The position numbers and the translations under genes are program-made. A stretch of DNA of 64,000 nucleotides, taken from positions 98,175,413-98,239,412 of the forward strand of contig OZ018318.1 in assembly GCA_963969495.1 (NCBI GenBank). The letters run 5' to 3'. Source of the DNA: Ceratothoa steindachneri (Eukaryota > Arthropoda > Malacostraca > Isopoda > Cymothoidae). Under the pieces are notes generated by a model, which searched no databases, was not told the DNA's origin, and saw only the letters and a list, made by a program, of their open reading frames with translations. Below are positions 46,853 to 57,013 of the stretch, one piece after another; the first letter of the stretch is position 1, and each line of letters starts with the position of its first letter.

Positions 46853-47546
46853 TCCATGATGATATTACAATAATTGCGAATAGTGCATCCTGACACACCC
46901 CAACAATTGCGAGGAACACCACGGCTCAGATCGCAAACATCAACGATTACGAGTGCAAATGGAAGATCCGCATAAATGCGGATAAGTTCACACCATTATC
47001 CGCATATGAAGACGCAAGACTTTCAGAGTGCAAATGGTAAGATAAAAGGTAACTTTATGAAAATGAAGGAACATGGCTAGTGCTGAAGATCTCCTGACAC
47101 GGATACGGAAGCACGTAACGGGGAGAGTTAGTTTAGCGAAGGCAGGCTTAACTAAATTCTTCAAACTTAGAGCCTTTGAAATAAAAAATAAGAGGAAGAT
47201 TTACAATGCTCTCTGTACGGCCATACTGCTCTACCCGGCAGTACCGATGAACAAACTCCACAAAACTAATGCAGTTGGCTCCAGATGGTTCAAAGGGCTG
47301 CAGTTTATATCATCACAGGTCGTAGAAGAAGGGAGCACAAAAAGCTAAGAGACCTAAATCGTGAAATAGTTCTCCCAGCAACAAATGTGTCCCTACACAG
47401 CAAACCGTGAAAGATGTGCGGCAAGCTAAGCGACATACTTAGCGAAGAAGAAAAAAGAGCTATCGAAATATCGCAAGACTTCAAGGTCAACAATCGAGGA
47501 AACTTTAGGAACGGAAAACCCGATGCAAGGAAAAAAACGCTTCACA
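46853..47546 (+). mobile_element. LINE fragment L: RT end and C-terminal domain
   Basis: Plus-strand remnant starting at the RT catalytic motif: HDDITIIANS (the family FADDI), then ANINDYECKWKIRINADKFT, a short disruption, and the open frame 47,073-47,348 with RIRKHVTGRVSLAKAGLTKF, FKLRAFEIKNKRKIYNALCT and LLYPAVPMNKLHKTN. Frameshifted sequence with VYIITGRRRRE follows to about 47,530. The 3' edge meets the truncated 3' edge of LINE C, which runs the other way. It is close in sequence to A and E. Confidence 0.78.
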
Positions 47547-48115
47547 TTTTTACAAACAAATGAAGTAATTTTGAAAATCTGCCCGTATGCGATCCACTAT
47601 TTTTCTTTCTAACAATGTCTCAAGGTTTTTGTACTCCTTTTTAAAGTTATCAGTGTAACCAGAAGTTCTGCTGCGGGCGTTTAGGTCCCCCATGAAGATT
47701 GCCTTGCCTTTTTGTCCGAAAACTTTCATGAGCTCGTAGAATGGTAGGAAGTCCATCCTTTGTGGTTGATATCCAGTCATTACGATTAGATTCCCTGTGG
47801 TCCTTACACTTATCGCAAAATAAGCTTCATCTAAGTCTCTGCGTTTCTTATAATATAAATCAATCCTTTCTGCTATAGCAACCCCGTCAAAATTTATGTC
47901 GGTAATGGTTTGGGTTAAAATGTTAAAATCGAATAATTAAATTTTATTCGCTTTATGGTCAATATTTATTTATTTCATCCAGTATATTAATTTCAGGATC
48001 TTCCTCTAAGTTGGCGTTGATTAGATGTGCCTTTTTTCATTCCATTAAGCAAAATTATGAGTGCTTTGAGCCATTATTTTGGTCTTTTTTCTTGTTGACT
48101 ATTTCTCCTCGCAGC
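47547..48115 (-). pseudogene. LINE C AP-endonuclease fragment
   Basis: The ORF2 ATG (about 48,080 on the minus strand, MAQSTHNFA then a stop, WNEKxH) overlaps the ORF1 stop as TAATG. Then INANLEEDPEINIL, NFDGVAIAE, RRDLDEAYFAISVRTTGNLI and the open frame 47,550-47,780 with MTGYQPQRMDFLPFYELMKV, KAIFMGDLNARSRTSGY and ETLLERKIVDRIRADFQNYF. GDLNARS is intact. The sequence is lost after the RADFxxY motif, so TxPDIV and SDH are missing. Confidence 0.8.
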
Positions 48116-50640
48116 TTTATGAGCTTCCCGTTCAATGGGTGATTTTACATTTCCGCTTTTTTTATTTTTAAATTTTACCCTATATCAGAGGTCCTGGGGA
48201 ATTACCAGATTAACACCTCTTATTATTTTATAGACCACACGGTCTGAAAATGGGCCCTCGAACTTGGTGCGTTTTCTTTGCTGCCTTTGTGCCTGAATGG
48301 TTGATGTAAGCATATATTGAATTTTTGAGATGTCCGTAGAGGGAGAATTCTCAGGGAACCACATTTAATCGAGCCCGTTTTTCTTGAGCATAAGGTTCAG
48401 TTCAATAAAGTACGAACCAGGATTTGACACATTAAGTACGTGTGCATGCAGGATTCACGCTAGAATATTAAATGACTCGGCCTATTTAATTTCTATGATG
48501 TTCTTTGTTGGTTGATTTTTTTCTGCTGTGACGTTTCCGACCTTAGCAAAGGTAATTTTCTGTTTCTCGTCGTCTCCCATGGCTTTCTCCTTTTTCTCGC
48601 TTTCGATAATCTCTCGTTTCATTGGGTGAGCCATAGCCATCGTACGATGACTCCCATAACATTCCAAGCATTTCTTCGACTGTGAATCACATTCGCATCA
48701 CTGGTGATTTTTGCTGATACACTCTAAGCACCACTTTATCTCTTTCAATACGCAATCTATTGTAACGTGATTCTCTAGTGCAAAACAGTGGAACAAAGTG
48801 TGAATAATGACAAAGTCTCCACTCTGTAGCTGTTCCGGGGTTATTTTGAGATTATAGGCCAGTAAGCCGGTCTCCTTAGCCTTCCTAGCCATGTTGGTCT
48901 CTCGGAATATTGCCTTAAACATATGTGAATACTCTGTATAAGGGAAAGGGACGCCAAGAAGAATACCCCCTTCATTTATTTTATGAATTACTTCCCTCTC
49001 TATGTCTCCTTAGTATAACTACACGTAGAGTAATCCTGAACCCAAAGAGAAAAATAAAGGAAGAAAGAATTTGAATATCTGTCAGCTGCCTCACACGTGC
49101 AGTTAATTAAGTTGGGCACTAAAAGCTTTTACCTCGCTGATGAAGCGCTAATCTCCCTAGTCTGGAAACTGCTAGCCGAAAGTTTCCAGCCCACATCAGA
49201 AAGGCCATTAAGACTTGGGTCAGGCGACAGACGCTAATCCAACTGGCTCCCGGAAGTGGTCAGTCAGTCGTCTGAGTCTGACAACGAGGAGAACCTAAAA
49301 AAATGGCCGTCATATAAATACCCTGGGTTTTCGAATATCGGCAGATTAAGTTTAAGAACCTGTCGCCTTCGGTTCAGATCGTGAGTCTATTTCCCCAAGT
49401 CCCTGGTATTCGCTTATATCATCAAGGTTGGATCTCACCAGGCAAATCCATCACTTTTTTGAATGCTTATTCTATTCAGGGCAAGCCTCGAATCGTTTCA
49501 TCCCCGAAGGCTTGGCCGAGATTCCTCTCGACTCATCTGGACCCCCTCGCCCCAGGTTCCCGTGTGAGACTTCGCGCCGAGCAGCGTCAGTCTCGATTTT
49601 CGGAGGTTGCACTTCTCTGGAGAAGAGGTGCCTGGGTCCGTCTTCAAGGAGTATTGTGAACTCGTCTTCTAGTCATCCCGCCCCTTCATCCTTGTCACCA
49701 TCAGGATATTCGGCCGAGAATCACGTCCATTTTTCGTCTATATTTCCCCATGCCGACTTGCCAAAGGATTCCCCTTCCTCGAGATGACTCCATTAAGGTA
49801 AAACGACCCTTGATTGTATCTCCCGTTAATCGACCCACTTTCCGACATATAAATATTCCCTCCGTATAACTGATTTATAGTATCTCATTTAAAAGCTGAT
49901 TAACGATTAATTAACATTACCCAATTACCAATTAATCTATATTCTGTCAGAATTGTCCTTATTTACATTACCTATATTTTCCGTATGTATATATATGTTA
50001 ACTAGTGACTTATTAAAATTATATTTTTGGTTTTCACTCTTTAAAAATACCCTTGAACTGCAACTTGGTAAACTCATTAAAAGCTATCGGCCCCTGTAGT
50101 AAATCTCTCTCGTATACCTCGTAATCAATGGATTACTCTTACGAAGTAAACGTAGTTGTACGTATCAAAAGACGCGTACGTACATTAGAGGATATATCTA
50201 TGTATATATAACTGTATATATACATATTCTAGTGGCTCATATCTCTTTCATCCCAACCAATTCATACTTATATGTATATAAAGACGTATTGTCTAGGGAG
50301 GTGACTTATTCCTCGACACTCTGTATTGTTACTCCTGTTAATAAACTTTATGACGCCTTTGACTTTCACCTAGGCCTGAGCCCTCTCTATTTCTTTCTTA
50401 ATTCCACCTGCCTTTTGGTTACAATCCAAGAATCGATGTGACGAGAATAAAGGTCTTTCTGGGCTTCAATCTGAGAAATTACTTTAACTTCCAATCCAAT
50501 TCCTGTTAATTGTTCTGATGCTATTTTCGAGAGTAACTTATCAGTGTCATTGCCATTTTGGCAAATCGTTATATATGAGTTGGAATAATATAGTAGTCTT
50601 ATTAGCATAACCACTAGTTTGACATAGATTATCTTAAATG
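48085..50640 (-). pseudogene. LINE C ORF1, interrupted
   Basis: The N-terminal piece (50,387-50,614) has LIRLLYYSNSYITICQNGND, LLSKIASEQLTGIGLE and HIDSWIVTKRQVEL. After the insert it resumes with DIEREVIHKINEGGILLGVP (about 49,020), HMFKAIFRETNMARKAKETG and KITPEQLQSGDFVII, then the knuckles: HCFALENHVTIDC (first Cys replaced), WCLECISKNHQ and CLECYGSHRTMAMAH (last Cys is His). ITFAKVGNVTAEKNQ and a LNLMLKKNGL...WFPENSP region follow, ending SPIEREAHKAARRNSQQEKR and a stop. The expected start codon region has ATA where A and B have ATG (about 50,735). ORF1 would bind element RNA; this copy is dead. Confidence 0.75.
49015..50297. mobile_element. Unclassified 1.28-kb insert in LINE C ORF1
   Basis: ORF1-like sequence is recognisable on both sides but not inside. 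The insert is less AT-rich in its left two thirds, contains TATAAATA-type boxes (49,312; 49,847) and ends in a TATATA-rich part (50,190-50,290). It has no RT, transposase or zinc knuckle. This fits an LTR or nonautonomous element, but I found neither TG...CA ends nor inverted repeats nor a clear target duplication, so the class is unknown. The edges are set only by where ORF1 homology stops. Confidence 0.45.
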
Positions 50641-51149
50641 CGTTCGGTTTTTTGCGCGTCCTTGCGAACGCGCAAAGGGACCCATTTTGGTGGAGTCCAG
50701 TTATTTGCTATCCAATCTTCTTTTTCCTACTTCTCTTTATTGGTGAAAGGAGAAATAGAAAAGAGAGAGAGGTTAATGGGAGAAAAAGGGTCCTGTTATA
50801 TCCAGTTACCTGGCTCATTCAGCTCGCGAGTCAGTAGCCCTAACAGTTTTTGCTACAACCACATTCAAATTCACCGCTCGAACTGGTCTAACCCATCACT
50901 TGTTACGCTTCGGCCTGCGATGAGTTAGCCACAATTTTCAGATATGGCTTCCGATTGCGGGGTATCTAACAGGAAAGGAAAAATCGTCCCTATAAGGTGT
51001 GTCGTCTAAGTCCTGCCAAGCGGTAATCGTCTCTTCTGGTGCTTTTCATGTAGATAAATCTTGCTTCAGAGAGTAGGAAATCTGGATTGTGCATACAAAA
51101 TTTTCGCTAGTAATAATTTGGTAATCTGCCATGCGTCCGATATAATGAT

Positions 51150-51829
51150 TTCCGAGTTGCTACACTATATATAGTTTTTTACCTAAACTTAAGCGCTACA
51201 AAATTGAGTGAAAAAATGAAAATGAATATGAACTTGAAAGATAGGAAAAATTGTGTGGGGTAGTAAGAGACGGTATAGTTAGAATTAATGTTATTTTAGT
51301 AGCAGAGTTTGTGTGCCAGTACGTCTGTCTATATCTTTCTTTGGGCTTCTTTTTGTCTTTCATGTATCTATTGAACAGAATATAATCATTCAAGGCTTTG
51401 TTTTCGGATTTGCTTCAATCGTGTCTATAGAGCTTACTCATTTTGGGCGTTTTCATACAAGTATGTTTCACATGCGTCATATTTAACTATTGCGTGACCT
51501 TTTTAGATCTTTTATTTATTTGTTAGTTATTATTTATTCTTTCTCTTTTTGGGCTTAATTTGTCTACTGCGGATCTTTTATTTTATTAAAATACATACAT
51601 GATTTTATGTATTGAATAGTTCATCTGGTTGTCCTAATTGGTTGTTAACGTTTTTCCGGAGAATAATTAACGATACAGTGGCGCAACATCCTCCTCCGTA
51701 CGCCGTTGGCTGCCTCCAAATCCACTTCGGTAGTATCCATTACGGTGGTCGAGTTCGGGTCGTCTTATGCTTTGGAGTACTCTTTCAGAAATGTATGCAT
51801 ACATCTTCCTCCATATAGTCTTCGCCCTG
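51150..51829. other. Probable 3' untranslated region of LINE I
   Basis: LINE I runs leftward from about 56,280 and its last recognised codons are near 51,830. This stretch should hold its 3' end, bounded by the 5' end of LINE C at 51,149. No poly(A) or 7-mer tail was recognised. GCGCTACAAAATTG at 51,192 resembles the units upstream of LINE A. Confidence 0.4.
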
Positions 51830-52158
51830 TTATGTAGGGTCAGAGAGATTGTAAAGTGTGCTTGAGGGCATGTATTCTAGGAGAGTGATATTATAAATGA
51901 GTCGCAGGGCTTGGTTCTGCACCGCCTGTGCCTTTTTTAATTGACTTTTGCTTGTCATGTCTAAGGGAATGGCGGGGTACAGCAAGATCGGTCTCACCAA
52001 GCTTATATATAATTTTCTTTGTTTGGGAGGAGAGCCCCTGAATCTATAGAGGTAACTTAAATTTCTCTTGGCCTGCTGGATCATCTCTTTAAGATGATTG
52101 CAATATCATTTCGTTGTGATTTTAAGTCCAAGAGCCCTAGTGTCGTGGACTGGCCAGA

Positions 52159-52167
52159 CTCTCTCTT

Positions 52168-52243
<76 letters not shown>
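52159..52243. repeat. (CT)n(TA)n compound microsatellite
   Basis: A CT run (52,159-52,206) passes directly into a TA run (to about 52,243) at the position where the other LTR copy has only a short TATATATATAAATA. The expansion therefore happened within the LTR. Confidence 0.95.
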
Positions 52244-52244
<1 letters not shown>

Positions 52245-52812
52245 GTAGGTACTTTGGGGCTTGAGGCCGAAGTTGGTTGAAGACCGTTAGTGAAAGAGGA
52301 AATTGTTATGAGTCAGGGGAGATGGTTTATTATTAAATTTGCGGGGTCCTTTTAAACAAATATTTCAGAGTCCAAGTTGGCCAATAGACTAACAGGTAGC
52401 TGGTACGCACTGAGATTCCAAAAGAAAGACAATGACGAAAATATATCTTTACTAACAACAAAATGATATTTATATTTACACAAAAATTGGGTTTGAAAGC
52501 AATGGTGTCCCAGACGGGGTTAAAAGTCCCCATGAGATAAAGTTAGGTTAATTAAGGGATTAAAGAGGTCAGATTCAGTTTGGTTATTTAATGGGAGATT
52601 TTAAACTGGTGCGTTCAAACAAATAATGGAATAATGGGGTAAGCCAGATTTAAGATCATTCTGCAAGCGACAACGGCTACGATTAACTTTCGTGTTAGTT
52701 ACCGAAAAGGGGTCAGTTGGGGTACGATGAATGCAACGGAGGAAGTCAAGTTACCTCTTGCTTCAGAGGTAACTTGCATTTGTCGAGCCTTTGGAGTCTG
52801 GAATCTTTGTCA

Positions 52813-52929
52813 GATACTTGCCTATTGACTATAACAGAGTTCACTGATGTCGAAGCTTGCCGATTGAATATGGCAGAGTTAACGGATGGAGATACTTGCC
52901 GATTGAATATGGCAGAGTTCACGGATCGA
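52813..52929. repeat. 39-bp tandem repeat, three units, in the LTR
   Basis: Units at 52,813, 52,852 and 52,891, each with CTTGCC(G/T)ATTGA and CAGAGTT(C/A)AC(G/T)GAT. Compare two units in the 16-kb copy. Confidence 0.9.
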
Positions 52930-53300
52930 TTTAACCTTCAACTCGAATAGAAATCGTCGCTGGGTTGGTGGAAAAGAGCGTCCTATAGCTCGTTCTCCGA
53001 AGTAGGTGAAAGTCTAACAGTGCTGCTCTCTAAACTAAGTCAAAGTGTTATAGAGGTGCCTGTGAGGTGGCTCCAGACGCGCGCGGGAATTTGGGAAAAA
53101 TTCCCGCAGAGTTCACGGATCGATTTAACCTTCAACTTGAATCGAAATCGTCGCTGGGTTGGTAGGGGAGAGCATCTTTTAGCTCGTTCTCCGGAGTAGT
53201 TGGAAGTCTAACAGTGCTGCTCTCTAAACTAAGTCGAAGGATTATAGAGGCGCCTGGTGAGGTGGCTCCAGACGCGTGCGGGAATTTAGAAAAAAGTCTC
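52913..53300. repeat. 194-bp tandem duplication in the LTR
   Basis: CAGAGTTCACGGATCGATTT starts at 52,913 and again at 53,107, and the sequences stay alignable through the CCAGACGCG(C/T)GCGGGAATTT segment near the end of each unit. The 16-kb copy has this region once. Confidence 0.9.
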
Positions 53301-55799
53301 GGCAACTCCTTCGGGGTAAGGGGGAATCGTGATAACGTTGATTGGAATGTCCAATGGATTTCAATCTTCGAGCTGAAAGCCAGAATGCTATCGGAGAGGT
53401 GGCCGTTTGGGACGATGACATTGGTCCCTAGACGAATACAGTTGGGGCGTGTGATAACATCGTTGGCCACCTCCTTGCCTAGGTTAAGCCATGCTTTCCC
53501 AGCTCCATGCGGTAGTCTCAGGATCCACGTGGGTTCAGAAGGGCACATGGTCGCCATTTTACCTCATTTTGCTACACCAGGCTTCATTGGTATATGGGTA
53601 TAATTCATCCCGTTCTACTTTATTGGTTGCTTTATTACGTATAATGGGAAGGACTTTGAATTTATTCACATTAGTACGTATCTTGTTGCGATGTTCGTAG
53701 ATATTAAGGTTATCTATTTCACCTGCCTCCTGTTTGCGATGTCTGCTGGGTTACCATAGTCACTGGTGATAACTTGTGACATTTCGTCATCCAGCTGAAC
53801 ATACGAGTATTAGGCGTAATCCTGGGTAGACGGGTGGGGGAGGGGATCACACGTATATAACGTGTATAGCGTTTGGCTTAGATAGCCTCCCTGAGGTACC
53901 CCGACTTTCATGGAAAAGGGCTGTCCTTTAAAATCATTTATTTTTATAATTCCCTCCCGGTCTTCAAAATAGAGACAGAGGAGTTTTGTGATATTTGTTT
54001 CCATTGCTAGATCAAATAACTTTCTTTTCATGCTTGGGGTCCATACTTTGTCGAAAGTCGATGTTACGTATCTGAACACTATATCCGCGTTCTTATTCTG
54101 AGCCTTTGCTAAAGCAATGTATTCAGTCATCAATGCAATTGCTGTCTCCAAGGTTTATGCGGAAGCCATGTTGCTGCACGCTTTAGCGGTCCCTTTCGTC
54201 CAGATAGTCCCTCAGCCTGTCATTGATCAGTGTTTCGAACAGCTTCCTTGTGAACTCTAGTAGGGATATCAGCTATTAGCACTTGACTTCACCTTTAGGC
54301 CCCCCTGGTTTTAGAAGAAAAATCATTCTAGCTCTTTTAAGTAAGTCAGGAAAGTACCCAACATTCAGAGAAGTATTGAAGAGGTTTAGTATAGATACAT
54401 TGATGTTTGCTGGGGCATTTAGTAGAGGCGCTCTAATGATACCTGGAATCCTTGGAGCTTTCTGTTTGAAGCTTTTTAGGGCTGCTTCAAACTCTTCTAG
54501 GGTAAAAGCTCTTTCTTCTTCTGTCACTCGTCGAGTGATGTCCACGTAATAAAAAGGCAGTGGAGGTGGTTCTCGCTCCTCTAAATTTGATAATATTTAC
54601 TCCTCATATTCCATTTCAAAGTCAAAGTTTTCCTCTTCTGTAATGTCGAATTTCTTTTTCCAATGTTCTCTGAATCGGTGTTCAATAGCCTTGTGATCGG
54701 TTATCTTTATTCCTTCAGTTGTGATGGCAATGTTTGAATTGGTGCGAAGACTACCGCTCAATTTCTTGACCTGGGAGCAAAAGTTCCTGGGGTCGCCTTC
54801 CGTGTCCATCCTTTCAATAATTCCGTTCCAGATCGTCTTAAATTTCTCGCTGATTAGAAATTTATTCTTCAAGCGAAGGTTCCAGAATTTCCTATAACGA
54901 TCTGCTGAGTTACCATATTCATTTATTTCCCAAACTAGTTGCTCTAATCTATTTTACCTTTGAATAATATCCGCTTCCCACCGTAGCGCCGGGAGAGTCT
55001 TATACTCTACCCTAGGGATGGCCACTCTTTCCGCCTCCGTTATTTTATCCATGATTTTTTATAAATGTCTGTCGAGGTCTTCGAGCGTAGATCCATCCAA
55101 CTGTTCCACTTGATCCTGTAAGATTCTTTTTTTAGTCGTTCCAGTTTGCCTTGGGTAAACATCTACGAGTTGGGATTCTTACTAGTATAGGGGACGTCAA
55201 AATAGTGGTGACCATACTTATATGGTCTGACGGAGTAGAGGAGACTGGAACCGTTGTGTTGTTCAAAACAATGTTAGTATTGATGAGGATGATATCAGGT
55301 GTTGTGGAGGATCTTTTCGTTAGGTACGTGAGGAACTCTGGGCCAACCCTCAGCACCACATTTCGCTCCATTAGAAGGTTCAGGGAGGTTCTTGATCCAT
55401 TGAATGCTGTGATATAGCCTGCTTCCCTAAAACGGGCATTAAGATCAACGATCAGAATGGTAGAGCTATTCCTCCTGAACAAGCGGAGGAAATTTGGAAA
55501 AGGAAGGTATAGACGTCTTGGGGGTTGGTACCCCACAGCTATATTAAGATCGTCAATAGTCGTTTTGATCTTAATTGCGAGATATGATTCCTCCAGGTTG
55601 GCGATCTCTTTGTACTTGATATCTTACACACGGCTATTGCAACCCCGTCGTATTTTTCATTAGTGTGGTTGGTCGTAATGGTGTTGTAGTTATATATCTT
55701 AATGGAGTTATTATCGGCATTAAGGCCTTACTAAGAGATTAGGACTATGTTCGGGTCTAGTTCTCTAATGATGTTATTGTAGAAATTTTTTTCCCTTCC

Positions 55800-56280
55800 C
55801 AGCCATTTAAATTGAGCGAAAAGATCTTTATTCTGTTGAAAAATCTCGTATTGTATGCCATATAATTCTTCTTGGGTGTTTTTTAATTTCGCTGGTTCTT
55901 CTCTTCCTTGTGACCTCACCTTTCCAGATCTTTTCTTCTTGAACTGATTATGAAATAGATTAAAACATGATTCAGGGCATATTTCGATGTTTCCATCCTT
56001 TAATGCCGAGAGCGGGTCTTCTTCATTGGCGTTATAATCATAATCAGATTTAAATTTTTCTTTGACCACTCCTTCGATTATATCCATAACTTCTTCCAAT
56101 CTTGGTAGTGGAGCTGATGGTGAGGTATAGATCTCTAAGTTAAGGTTTGTGGTTTTGTGTTTAGGTGCGGATTGCTTGCTTTCTTTGGCGTTCTTGTTTT
56201 GTTGGCTCGCCTTTTGAGGTGTATTTTCTCTCTGGAGCCTACCAAGCTCCTATACGAATAGTGTCCCTATTACATTTTAC
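55800..56280 (-). pseudogene. LINE I ORF1 C-terminal part
   Basis: The minus open frame starting at 56,099 (MEEVMDIIEGVVKEKFKSDY, acidic, then FHNQFKKKRSGKVRSQGREE) matches the basic ORF1 tail of A (EEFKKKRSRKTKS). It then reads through past the ORF2 ATG because the ORF1 stop is lost, overlapping ORF2 in another frame. Upstream, 56,100-56,280 codes for lysine-, threonine- and proline-rich sequence. The knuckle region was not found, so the element is probably 5'-truncated here. Confidence 0.6.
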
Positions 56281-56400
56281 TCGTTTCACCTTCTCTGACC
56301 TACCTATGATAAGTGCCTAAACAGGGCCCGTCTGCTGCTCCTTACCACTCCACTCCCTACAGGGCCCTCTTCTACGCACTTCCTATAGGGCTTCCTTCCG

Positions 56401-56640
56401 GACAAAATTGACTAATAATAGAGTAGGGAAATTTTAAGTGCAATGTAACGTTAGTTGTTTTTCTTAACCTTGGTGCTACAAAATTGACCAATCATATACA
56501 AAGGAAATTTTAAGGGCGATTTAATTTTACTTGTTTTTCCTAACATAGGTGCTACAAAATTGACCAATCATAGACAAAGGGAATTTTATGGCGATTTAAC
56601 GTTAGCTTTTTTTAGAAAAGAAGCGCTACAAAATTAAACA
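56401..56640. repeat. ~75-bp tandem repeat upstream of LINE A
   Basis: Three and a part units, each with G(C)xACAAAATTGACxAATxATA...AAGGGAAATTTTAAGxGCxATxTAACxTTA-type sequence, start near 56,402, 56,478, 56,554 and 56,628 (shifts 76, 76, 74). They fill the gap between the 5' side of LINE I (minus) and the 5' end of LINE A (plus) and stop exactly at the first base of A. Confidence 0.85.
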
Positions 56641-57013
56641 ATCATAGATGGTGACGGATGACAGATTTTGGAATTCTTAATACAGAAGATTTCACGAAAG
56701 CAATCCAGTTTTACCTCTTTTCGAAGCAAGGTTCATCACTTTTTGAAGAAGAAGACTCTGAAGAGACAGTAACCGCCTGACGGGACATTGATTTGTCACC
56801 GCACAAGGACAAACATTCCTTTCCTATGCATCCTCCTTAGGGCGGGTTGGTTAGGGAAGTCTCCATAGGTACCCACTTAAGCAGGAGCCATATCTCCCCG
56901 GGCAGCTAACTTAGCTCAGCAGTTGAATAAGCCGGGTAGATAACCAGATATATCGGCATCCTATATCTACCTTCAGCCTCCCACTCTCTTTTCTTCCTTT
57001 CGCTTTTTAGTCG

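Larger units (their letters stand above)
47547..51149 (-). mobile_element. LINE C, 5'-complete, 3'-truncated, with an insert
   Basis: The same family as A and B. On the minus strand its 5' end at 51,149 reads ATCATTATATCGGACGCATG, matching the ATCATAGATGGACG starts of A and B. The 5' untranslated region, ORF1 and the first half of ORF2 follow. It stops inside the endonuclease at 47,547. ORF1 is interrupted by about 1.28 kb of unrelated DNA (49,015-50,297). Loss of the 3' half is the opposite of normal LINE truncation, so a deletion or rearrangement, possibly together with fragment L, is likely. Confidence 0.75.
52141..53576. repeat. Solo LTR, family 1, copy 2 (1,436 bp), inside LINE I
   Basis: It has the same start (TGTCGTGGACTGGCCAGACT) and end (GCTACA) as the copy at 16,069-17,061. 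It is longer because of a (CT)n(TA)n tract near the start (52,159-52,243), a third 39-bp unit and a 194-bp tandem duplication. The flanking 5-mers (minus strand CCTGG and CTAGG) are not identical. Even so, removing the LTR plus one 5-mer leaves the LINE I frame continuous, from TNEAW to ALGLKI, as expected for a 5-bp target duplication that has since mutated. Confidence 0.85.
51830..55861 (-). pseudogene. LINE I ORF2: endonuclease, RT, C-terminal domain
   Basis: The ATG at 55,861 gives MAYNTRFFNRIKIFSLNLNG, the family ORF2 start. Then NNIIRELDPNIVLIS and YDGVAIAV; open frame 55,132-55,536 with TILIVDLNARFREAGY (the Gly of GDLNA is Val), STTPDIILIN and TPSDHISMV. The linker 54,597-54,872 has EGDPRNFCSQVKKLSG. 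The RT: LKSFKQKAPRIPGIIRAPLL, SLNVGYFPDLLKRARMIFLL, FRYVTSTFDKVW (motif A, Asp present), KVGVPQGGYLSQTLYTLYT (motif B), then a frameshifted DDEMSQVITS (motif C, near 53,800). NKFKVLPIIRNK and TNEAW precede the LTR; ALGLKI and YLYRFRGSPPKQRKLYISLV follow it. Frameshifts make it inactive. Confidence 0.82.
51830..56280 (-). mobile_element. LINE I, nearly full length, split by a solo LTR
   Basis: Minus-strand LINE with the end of ORF1 (about 56,280-55,800), the ORF2 endonuclease (55,861-55,130), linker (54,872-54,597), RT (54,545-53,600) and the C-terminal domain (52,084-51,830). The last two are separated by the LTR at 52,141-53,576. It is related to A/B/C but diverged. The 5' limit is taken where ORF1-like coding fades (about 56,280). 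Confidence 0.8.
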
